From Saxidomus purpurata (lineage: Eukaryota > Mollusca > Bivalvia > Venerida > Veneridae), in NCBI GenBank assembly GCA_022818135.1, contig JAFMSR010000001.1, positions 35,990,672 to 36,054,671 on the forward strand: a stretch of 64,000 nucleotides of DNA, given 5' to 3'. Below are positions 1 through 11,500 of the stretch, in pieces. The notes under the pieces were generated by a model. The model saw only the letters and a list, made by a program, of their open reading frames with translations. It searched no databases and was not told the DNA's origin. The first letter of the stretch is position 1. Every line of letters starts with the position of its first letter. The position numbers and the translations under genes were made by a program.

Positions 1-493
1 GCTAATGATATCAAAATCTGAAAGAAAAGGCATAAAAGGAGCAAAGTATGTCTAACTGCAAGACAGAAAGTCAGAGAAAACAATCTGACAAGTTACATGC
101 ATGCACCACTAAATGTTATATCAAAATGACAGCAAGATGATGGAATAAACAAATAGTAATACTTTACTTTTAGGGCACGTTTTAACGATTGAAAAACAAA
201 CAAACAAATAAGTCATTTATTCATTGTTTAGAATGTATTTTGACGTTGTTTTTCTTTAAACACTTAGATCTATAACGCAGTTATATGGAAAATTGCACCG
301 GTAAACTGACCGTGAGAACAAAAATTTGTTGTGCACGGATTTAACGTGTTATAACAAATGTTCATTGATGTATATCATTTTAGAAAACATTGTGACAAAG
401 ATTCGCGTGGCCACGCGTTTTATTCTTGCTGGAATTAAAATACGCTAGATAGAGTAAGGTACTAATTTTATATATACATATTCATACAAATAA
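1..493. other. EIF2AK4 intron, left edge of window
   Basis: AT-rich sequence between the window edge and the readable end of the LINE. It may include the LINE 3' untranslated region. I found no exon matching the next part of GCN2 on the minus strand. Confidence 0.5.
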
Positions 494-2455
494 TTATTTT
501 ACAGAAAGCATTATTTTCTTTAGGAATTTGCACAGTTTAATGTACTGTGCACCGTTTATATGATTAAGTAGTTTTTCCATTTTGTAAGTGTTAGGTCTTC
601 TGTAATAGTAAGGTTTCAAATATAACTTTCTTTCATCTTCAAAGGATTTACATTGGAAAAGGTAATGAAATTCGTCCCCTATGTAATTATTATTAGTGCC
701 ATTATTGCATAAATTGCATACTCGTAAATTAAGAGGTGTTTTGGACCAGTTTCCTGTTTCTGTCGGCAATCGATGGTTTCTCGTTCGGAATTTCAGCATA
801 TATGTAAGGTAACCATAAGGTGTGCTTGTGAGATATCTTTCAAATTGAAACGTTTGTTTGAATATTCTATATGTTGAACCTTTACTTGAATTTTCAATCT
901 GGGAATACCATGCATTTATAAACAGATCTTTCAATTTTTGCTGCACAGATAATTTTAACCACTTCGCGCCTGGGAATGTTTGGGTATTCCAAATGCCTAT
1001 AAAACCACATTTAGTTAATATATCCTTTACTGAAAACAGCCATGGAAATTTTTTCTTTAATGTATGATCGTGTAGCTCTAGTGAGGAGTTAAAAATAATT
1101 TTGTATATTAGGTAGGACAGTTTGTTAGGCTCCGTGTTTACAGGTTGGCATAAATGTGCCCAAAACGAGATTAATTTTGTCTCAATATCCACAGATAATG
1201 GCATACACCCACTTTCACCATAGACCATATAACTAGGTGTTGAGTTTTCATTTTGAGGATGAGTTTTAAAAATCTTAGTTGAACTCTCTCAAGGACGTCT
1301 ATATTTCCATATCCCCATGCTTCCGCTCCAAACAGTAGTATAGGTTTTATTGTTTTATTGAATAAATCGATCTGGAGATCTAGAGGGAGTTTTAATCTAT
1401 TTATATTTCTGATTAGACCATACATTGCTCGTGTAGCTTGCAAAGAAATGTGTTTTTTGGCTTTGAAAAATGACCCGCCTCTACTGAATATGATCCCCAA
1501 GTACTTAAATTCGGAAACAATTTCTAACTTTTCGTTTTTAAAAGTGAAAGAATATTCTGGTTGTCTCCCTTTAGAAAAAACGACTATTTTAGTTTTATTT
1601 AGATTCACAGTTAATTTCCATGTTTTACAATACTGCTTATAATTATCTAACGCGTTTTGGAGATCTTGTTCATTTTCTGAGAGAATTACTGTATCATCAG
1701 CATATAGTAGAATGTACACTTTTAAGAAGTTGTACATGTCTTGCGGAACATTATTAGGTATCGAAACGCCTTCTACAGATTCATTTTGTGAAAAGTATTC
1801 ATGCAAATCATTTAGGAAGAGAGAAAAAAGCAGGGGAGACAAATTTTCACCTTGTCTCACGCCAATGTTGCACGGGAAAAAGTTTGATAAAGTAGAATTA
1901 ACTGACACACAAGACTTAATATTATGATACATGTTCTTGATGAGCGTAAGACATTTACCATTTATGTTTGTATTTAAAAGTTTTTCCCAAAGACCCTGTC
2001 TCCATATTGTATCAAATGCCTGCTTAAGGTCAATAAACGCACAAAACAGCTTCCTTTTAGAATTGTTAAGTAATTGAATGATGTTGTGTAACACGAATAT
2101 ATGGTCTGAAATCGAATGGCCCTTCCTAAAACCTGCCTGCGCATTGTTAATGAGATTGTTTGATTCTACGTATTTCGTTATTCGGTTATTAATAACCGAT
2201 GTAAATAGTTTACCGAAACAACTTAAAAGGGTGATAGGCCGATAGTTTTCAGGTTTTGTTGCATCTCCTTTTTTCTTGTAGATCGGATTAATAACTCCTA
2301 AAGTCCATGCTTCGGGTAAAACGCCACTATCGAATACTAGGTTAAAAAGTTTAACGTATATATGCTTAAGTAAATGCCATGTTGATTTAATATGTTCGTT
2401 TACAATTTTATCGAGGCCGCTTGCCTTATTAGTATTTAAAGATTTCACTGCAACC
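494..2455 (-). mobile_element. 5'-truncated, frameshifted non-LTR retrotransposon (LINE) in an EIF2AK4 intron
   Basis: Reverse transcriptase of a jockey/I-like LINE, on the same strand as the host gene. The main open frame (1171-2448, 425 residues) holds the RT motifs in order: NKASGLDKI, ENYRPITLLSCFGKLF, AGFRKGHSISDHI, FIDLKQAFDTIW, GVRQGENLSPLLFSLFLNDL, the YADD catalytic box in LLYADDTVIL, and EFKYLGIIFSRGG. The C-terminal part continues in another frame (494-1228), starting near MVYGESGCMPLS and ending with a Cys/His cluster (CNLCNN...GDEFHYLFQC). A single-base indel near 1240-1255 explains the break. The 5' end stops at about 2455 inside the RT N-terminus, so no endonuclease or ORF1 is present. 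This copy cannot be autonomous. The long intact stretches suggest a fairly recent insertion. Confidence 0.9.
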
Positions 2456-2590
2456 CCTGTGGAGGGTGTTGGTCATATGGATTAGCAAGTATCAAAGACA
2501 AAACTCTAAAATACAATGCAGCATGGAATTATGTGAAATTAACACTCAGCTATGAAGCCCAATGCCTATTAATAAACAAAAGGAACTAAC

Positions 2591-5500
2591 CTGGTATTAT
2601 CTTTTTGTCTTCAGGTTCATTATGCTCTGTCAATAGTTTAAGGAAAGGTTCTTTCAAGAACTGATGGTCTAACAATTGACAACAAGACCAACGAAGTTTG
2701 TCATCACGCATTAAACATCTGTAAAATAATTATCACAATTATAAGAGCTCAGATACAGTCTTACAATAGTGGTACATGAGCTTGTGGCAAATTAAACAAC
2801 ATTTTAATGACACTGAAATCAATGATTGTACTGTGGACCTGGGAAAAAACACTTTACCTTAATTCAGACATGGGGTAATCATCAAAAGTAATCATAATGA
2901 TTAATAATCGATTAATATTTTCAAGTAATCATGCTTAATCATTAATCATGCATTTTTCTGATTACTTTAATCATAATTTAATCGATTACAGTCAAAAATA
3001 GGCAATAATCATGATTCTTTTATGATTATTTTAAGATTACTTTCTGTTTGTATACCATTTTATACCAAATAAACATTTTAATAATTTGATACATAATTAA
3101 AATTTAATTAGAAACAAAAAGTTTAAAGGAACAGATTAAACTAAACAGATATTTAAGTGATTTGCTCACTTTGCCAGAAAGTCTTGGAACACAGCAGGTA
3201 GTGTATGTGGAACAGTGGGTATAACATCATCAATGTAACTGCCTTGTGATAGAGACAGCATCAGTAACCCCTGAAATAAACACAGGTGACAACCTACTGT
3301 ATTTAATCAAACAATGTTTATATTATAATCTTAAAAACTCTAGCAAATAGGTGAAAATGATGAATGTGAAGACTAAAAGTAACTGTCAGTGGTACTCATA
3401 GCGATATAAACGGTGCTCACAGGGGCTTGCATAGACCTTCTTGTGGTCACATCTACATTAATGTCTAGAATTCAGAGCAGAGCTTGCACTAGTCTGTCAG
3501 AGGGTGACATTCCTTTCTTTGTGAACAGTTTATAATTACATATACAATTTTTCTTCACTCGGGGTGAAAAGAAATGTTCAATAAACTACAAAATCTTGAG
3601 ATATTTCTAACAAATGCTCACTGAGACTGTAACTTAAGTTCAATAAACCACAAGAGTAAGTTACCAGTTGATAAACCACAAGAGTAAGTTACCAGTTGAT
3701 AAACCACAAGAGTAAGTTACCAGTTGATAAACCAAAATAACAAGTTACCAGTTGAAAAATCACAAGAGTAAGTTAGCAGTTGATAAACCACAACAGTAAG
3801 TTAGCTAGTTGATAAACCAAAATAGCAAATTACCAGTTGAAAGATATCTTCTTTCTTGCTCCCTCTCCCACTGTGAAGAGATTGCTTAGAAAATTTCACT
3901 CCTGGTTTAGCATCCTCTACATGCTGGTAAAGATCACACAACCTGTAGAGTACAAGAAAACTGCACTGTGAGACACAGCTATTGGTCATGGTGATGACTT
4001 ATCCATCCTGCTATAATTTATAGTGATTCTATAATGGCAATATCACAAGTACACAATTTCACTGACTTATTTTTCAAACAATTTCATTTAAAATGATAAT
4101 CTATTATGAAAAACAAGAGCTGTCCCTCACAAGTGACGAATGCCCCCGAAAGAGGTGCCTCACAGTCTGTGTCCTCTCCATGTGCTCAATAAATGTGCTA
4201 TGTAATTTTAAAATCCTTCCATGCATGACAGAGTAACCATGCATACAGTATTCCATTACTTTAAACACTAAGTGTGACCTTGACCTTTGAGGTAGGGACT
4301 TGGGTCTTGCACGCGACACATCCGCTTGATGTGCTAGACATTTGTGCCAAGTTATTCTAAATTCCTTCACAGCATGATAAAGTTATAGTCCGGACACAAA
4401 TGTATGCATATATACAGGATTCCATTACCTATAAACTCTAAGTGTGACCTTGACCTTTGTGGTAGGGATGTGGGTCTTGCACGCGACACGTCGTCTTGAT
4501 GTGCTAGACATTTGTGCCAAATTATTTTAAAATCCTTCAATGCATGACAAAGTTACAGTCCGGACACGAATGTGTGCATATATGCATATATACAGATTCC
4601 ATTACCTTCAAACTCTAAGTATGACCTTGAACTTTGAGCTAGGGACAAGGGTCTTGCATGCGACACGTCGTCTTGATGTGCTAGACATTTGTGCCAAGTT
4701 ATTTTAAAATCCTTCAATGCATGACAAAGTTACAGTCCGGACACGAATGTGTGCATATATGCATATAGAGGAATCCATTACCTTCAAACTCTAAGTATGA
4801 CCTTAACCTTTGAGCTAGGGACGTGGGTCCTGCAAAGTTACAGTCCGGACACGAATGTGTGCATATATAGAGGATTCCATAACCTTCATACTCCAAGTGT
4901 GACCTTGACCTTTGAGGTAGGGATGTGGGTCTTGCACGCGACACGTCGTCTTGATGTGCTAGACATGTGTGCCAAGTTATTTTAAAATCCTTCCATGCAT
5001 GACAGAGTTACAGTCCGCCACGAATTTGCAAGTGGGGACACACAGACGGACGCACAGACGGACGGTGCGATTTTAATATGCCACCCTTCGGGAGGCGTAA
5101 AAAATATTTCTGAACAAGCATATAATAAGAGCTTACTTTTTGTTGATACTGTAGTCTGCCAGCCTCACCCTTGCATTCATGTCAATAAAAACACTGGAAG
5201 CCTGAAATGATTATTAATGAGTTTTCTGCAAAGAATGTGTTTCCATCCATTTAACCCAATTCTTAAATGGACAGGATTAAATTAATAAAGTAGAGCTACA
5301 TTGGCCTACTGAAGAAAACACTGACACTAAATACTAAACTTTCGGGAAAAGGATTTTCCCTATAGTTTCAAATAAACTGACTTTATGTCTAAATAAAAAG
5401 AAAAAAGAGGGCCATGATGGCCCTATATGGCTCACCTGACTACCATTGGCTATAATACAAGGGATCATGATTTTAACATAATTTGTAGAGGTCCACTACA

Positions 5501-8500
5501 CAATGCTAAGTAACATTCCAAACATATATTCCGTGCGGGGTCAATTTTGATCCGGGGGTCATGATTTGAACAATCTTGGTAGAGGTCCACTAGCCAATGC
5601 TACATGCCAAATATCTAATCTCTAGGCCTTGCAGTTTCAGAGAAGAAGATTTTTAAAGTTTTTCCTATATATTAAAGCCTATGTAAAACTAAGTGACCCC
5701 GCCGGGCAAGGTCAATTTTGACACCGGGGTCATAATTTGAACAATCTTGGTAGAGGTCCACTAGAAAATGCTACATGCCAAATATCTAAGCTCTAGGCCT
5801 TGTGGTTTCAGAGAAGAAGATTTTTTAAGTTTTCCTATATTAGCCTAGTATGTAAAACTAAGTGACCCCCTGTGCGGGGTCAATTTTTATCCGGGCGGTC
5901 ATAATTTGAACAATCTTGATAGACATCCACTAGCCAATGCTACATGCCAAATATCTCATCTCTAGGCCTTGCGGTAGAGAAGAAGATTTTTTAAGTTTTT
6001 CCTATATATTAAAGCCTATGTAAAACCAAGTGATCCCCGGGCAGGGTCAATTTTGACCCGCGGGTCATGATTTGAACAATCTTGGTAGAGGTCCACAAGA
6101 CAATGCTACATGCCAAATATCTGAGCTCTAGGCCTTGTGGTTACAGAGAAGATTTTTAAGTTTTTCTTATTTGTTGCCATAGCAACCAGTGTTCTACATT
6201 GAATGGAATTCTTTGAACAACTTTGATAGAGCCTCATGCAAGGAACATCCCTGCCAAGTTTCATCAATATTGGCCCAGTGGTTTCAGAGGAGATGTCGTT
6301 TGAAGGAAATGGTGGACAGACGGACGACGTTCTACGTACAACGGACCCCGGACGGTGAGTGATCCTAATAGCTCACTCTGGCCCTTTGTGCCAGGTGAGC
6401 TAAAAACACAATCCTGCATAAATCTACCCTGAGATTCTTGTGTGTAACATCTTTGTTATGTAGATATTCTAGCGCCAGAAGAATTTCTTCACAGTATGAC
6501 CTCATTACATCTATGGTCAATGTCTTCCTTGTCAGGTAAATGTCAAGATTCTGGCCTCCTAAATATTCCATCAGTACCTGAAATAGTGTGTTATCATTGC
6601 CAATATTTGTTCACTTTACTAAAAAATTTGCATCAGTGCCTAAAACATTGTACATCTAAAGTCAGCACTTCTTCAACAACCATAGAAATTCAAATTTACA
6701 CTTTAAATACTGTCAATTGTCTGTACCATTAAAATAAACTGAGATGGCATCTGAAAAATTATTCAACTACCGTATACTGTACACTCCTTGACGGTATATA
6801 ATGACTCCAAAACTTTCTCTGTCCGCGTTTATTTTCTTCCTTTTTTTTATAAGGTAATATTATATGGAAAATTGGATATAACAAACTCAGGATATAAGGA
6901 ACAAATTCAAATGGTCCCAAGGAGTTCGTTATAAATAGAGTTTACTGTAGTTTCTATTGGTCTAGCACACTGACAATATTCTTTCAGTCCCTGAATAGAT
7001 ACAAGTTGATGTTTATCTCTGCTAAAGAAAGAGAAACATCTTAGCATGAAAGCTAACTCTAACTGCCTTCACTTTGTTGAATATTTTTGTCCATAGTTTT
7101 GCTTACTTGGTTAATGTTTGTTGAGGTTGACTAATCAAACTTACATAAATGGTAATCTTCCCTGGTTCCTCTTCATACTTCAAGGCAAGATAATGCAGCA
7201 AGTTTCTGTGGCTCAGCTTCAGCAAGGAGGACATCTCCTGCTCCATTGTGATCACCTGTGAAACATAACAACTTTTTCCTACTAAATCACTTCTAGTACA
7301 TATTGCAATATTAATTTGCACAGTTCATATCTGAAACTGTTTGAATTACAAAAAACAGGTGCCATATTTTACTTTAAAAAACATTTTGAAAGCTTTTCCT
7401 AGCTTTTCACTTTTCAGCAATTAGGATCTACTTCTAACAAAGTTGTTTATATATACATGTATATAGGATTAGACTAAGCATGGTTTGTACCTGCTTCATG
7501 TAAGTTTCTCCTTCCTTGTCAGCATCTTTATTGTCTGCAGCTTTCCTTCCTATGTGTCTCCACTTCAATACCCATTCTGATATTGCAACCAAGTCCCCTG
7601 TTTTTGTATCTATACCAGCGTACACAGTGCTCCCATGTACACCATGCCCTACAATAAAGTCATGTGACAAGTTTCGTTCTTAAAGTCCAACGATCACAAT
7701 TCCAAGTAGCTATTTTTTTTAACCAAGAAAGATATCTTACCAGCAGAAATGGCCTTATTTGTACCAAAAACATTCCTAACAAAACTTTTTAAATCGATGT
7801 ACGTGTTTGAAATAAAGAGTAGTATTTTTTTCAATAATATTGCAAAAAATTGCAATGAAATGGTTTTACACATGAATGTTTCTGCAGGTGTGCATTTGGT
7901 CACATGACCTTAAAAGGCACAAAAACAATTTGAATGGCATTATTTTGCTTAAAAAACTATTAATAATAAATGAAACTGAATTTCTTACATACCGAGACAT
8001 GTGCCTCTATGTACTATTCTGTCAGTCTTTGTGTTGAAAGCAATCACCACTATTCCCCCTGTGTGATGTTTACAATGTCTGTGATTGTCCTCGGAACAAC
8101 TCCAGCTCACACCCCTATAATACACACACTAATATTAGCACAGTGGGGAGTGGCTGCAAAGTTTAGAAATACAAGCAGCAAGAAAAGCTCTGCAGTCGGT
8201 CCTCTGTGTAAAAACTATACATTACGGCTTACTTAATACTAACAGTAATACAGGTTACATAGATATTAAATCAACCACTTTGTGTGGTCACAATCCTTCT
8301 TAATGTCATTTAATATTTTTGTATTCAATTATTACAATGCCATATATAATGTCAACAAGAGCCATGTTACACATGGTTAATCCCCCCGCCCGGAAGAAGT
8401 TACCTGAAGGTTGTACTTTCGTACATTTTACTTGGTGAGAGGAAATCCTTAAAAAGCCATATAGTTATGGTCATGCTGGGTACAGTTTTCAAGTAAGTGG

Positions 8501-11500
8501 AAAAAGAATAAGGCAATGAAGAGAAGGTTTGCAAAATTATATTAATGTTCATTATCAGTATAGGTATGATATTTTTCTATTTGACTAAAAGTAGGCAAGG
8601 TAGAGTTATTGTTCTTGCACACTCGCTTCCTACCAATGTACTATGTCAGTGTACAATGTATTAAGTTTGAAAAAAATCCCTCAAGTACTTTTGGAGTTAT
8701 GCTCTGGAAATTTTTTTTCAAGTAAATCTGATAAAGGGGAATAACTCTATAAGTAGGCAAGGTAGAGTTATTGTTCTTACACACTGCACTTCCTACCAAT
8801 GTGCTATGTCAGTGTATTAAGTTTGAAGAAAATCCCTCAAGTACTTTTGGAGTTATGCTCCGGACAAAACTTTTAAAGTAAATCTGATAAAGGGGAATAA
8901 CTCTAAAAGTAGGCAAGGTAGAGTTATTGTTCTTGCACTTCCTATCAAAGTGCTATGTCAGTGTATTAAGTTTGAAGAAAATCCCTCAAGTACTTTTGGA
9001 GTTATGCTTCGGACAAGTAAATCTGATACAGGGGAATAACTCTAAAAGTAGCCAAGGTAGAGTTATTGTTCTTGCACACTGCACTTCCTACTAATGTGCT
9101 ATGTCAGTGTATGAAGTTTGAAGTAAATCCCTCAAGTACTTTTGGAGTTATGCTCCGGACAAAACTTTTCAAGTAAATCTGATAAAGGGGAATAACTCTA
9201 AAAGTAGGCAAGGTAGAGTTATTGTTCTTGCACACTGCACTTCCTACCAATGTGCTATGTCAGTGTATTAAGTTTGAAGAAAATCCCTCAAGTACTTTTG
9301 GAGTATGCTTCGGACAAGTAAATCTGATAAAGGGGAATAACTCTAAAAGTAGGCAAGGTAGAGTTATTGTTCTTGCACACTGCACTTCCTACCAATGTGC
9401 TATGTCAGTGTATTAAGTTTGAAGTAAATCCCTCAAGCACTTTTGGAGTTATGCTCTGGACAAAACTGTTAAAGTAAATCTGATAAAGGGGAATAACTCT
9501 TAAAGTAGGCAAGGTAGAGTTATTGTTCTTGCACACTGCACTTCCTACCAATGTGCTATGTCAGTGTATTAAGTTTGAAGAAAATCCCTCAAGTACTTTT
9601 GGAGTTATGCTCCGGACAAAGTTTTTCAAGTAAATCTGATAAAGGGGAATAACTAAAAAAGTAGGCAAGGTAGAGTTATTGTTTTTACACACTGCACTTC
9701 CTCCCAATGTGCTCTGTCAGTGTATGAAGTTTGAAGAAAATCGCTCAAGTACTTTTGGAGTTATGCTCCGGACAAAATTGGGACGGACGCACGGACGGAC
9801 GAAGACCATTTCTAATATCCCCTTCGCCTTCGGCGGGGGGAAAAATATGTGTTGATTTATTCATCTCAAATTTAACTTCTTATTAACATCATAAGTAAAA
9901 TTATTGAACATTAACTTTAATTTCTTGCAGATTTAAATCCTGGTTCCAACATTGCTTAACCCACTAGAGGTTACAAACCTTTTTTCCTTGACTGATCACA
10001 TTACACAAGTTTGCAACATAATCCCATGCAATATCACACATAACAAGCAGTTTTACATTAAATGTACAACTGAATGCACTGCCCTGCATCAGATATGTGT
10101 AATCTCAAATCTAAAAACTCTGCCTAAACCTCACACCAGTTACCCCTACCTTTTATTTCTGGCCCACAGGATGTACTGTTAAAGTGAAAGTTACCCATAC
10201 CTCTTCCTGTTTTGGTTTTTATCTCCTTCACTAGTACTGTGTTGTTGTTGGACAGCAGGTGAGAGGGACCGTCTATTGTGTTTCACGTCCTGCATGGTCA
10301 GTGCCGGCTGTAGAGAGGATGGAGAACCTACAGGTGACTTCACTGGACCCAACTTCTCCCCTGTAGCCTGCGCATAAACAACATCTATCATATGACAGCA
10401 ATTTCATTTAAGGTTTGTATAAAACATATTTTCTATAAATTAAAGTGTTTCCATCTAGAAAATTCAGTTTTATTGTTATATATTTATTTGTGCACCAATG
10501 TAGTTTATCTGAAACTTTTATACAACAATACTACTCAAAATGTACTTTACCTGGCAATAATCTATCATACTTGTCAATACAGTATTGTCTTTTATAAGCA
10601 GATGAAACTCAGATACCATTTTCTGTCAACACTTCTTGTCAACTTTGCAGTCCCTCCACATGAGCATATATTTCAAGGTTTATTAGTTACCTGTCTGGCT
10701 TCCTCTTTCATTCTTCTGGTCTCCTCCTTCAAGGCTTCCTTTCTTTTCTGTATCTGATCCTCTATCAGTAACATCTGCAACAAGAATTTTCAATATAATT
10801 ATGAAACTCATTTAGATTTCTTTGCCGATGCCTCTTAAATGGTACCCAACACTTATTTCATTCCCAAAAGGAGGTCTTAACTGTACAAGACAGTAAGAAT
10901 GCTGCATAAATTCAAACAAAACCTCAAACATTCATAAGACTTTGCCACCACACATTACTTTAAATCATGAGAAAGAGCATGTATTTTGATCATGCATTGT
11001 ACTGAACTACGCAAAGAGAAGGTACACCCATCATAGTCAGATAATTGACATCTCAATTCAATTACTGTAAACGCCTTTATATTCACGTGTTGTTTATTTT
11101 GGGATTTTCCAATTTTTTATTTATTTGTGAATTCCTGAATTCACAAGTGAAATACATAGAGCTAAACAAGCACTATCAAATCTTAAGACCGAAATTTTAG
11201 CAAGTTTGATGAATTCGCGATGTGGTTCATTAGCGAAAATAAAACCTTTATGAAAAGAATAATGTTCACAGTACATACCTCTTTTTCTTCTTTCTTCCTG
11301 AGCTGTTCCTGTTTCTTCTGATGTTCCTGTGCTTGTTTTTCTACCTGTTTTCTCTTATTTGATATCATTTCTTCATAGAATGACTTAGGTGGGGGCTTGT
11401 TGTTTGCATACAAGAAGTCTTTTACAAACTGGGCCAGCTCTAACATCATCTCCTTCATTGAGAAAACAGTATTTAATGTTATCAGAAATACAAACATGTA

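Noticed and set aside
7970..8236. 88-codon plus-strand frame
   Set aside because: Antisense shadow of EIF2AK4 exon 7 (7993-8114), which is supported by phase and by its HRHCKHHTGG and RIVHRG peptide.
9222..9416. Short frame repeating a CTSYQCAMSVY-like peptide
   Set aside because: Translation of the 156-bp tandem array; frame is broken by the variable unit lengths.
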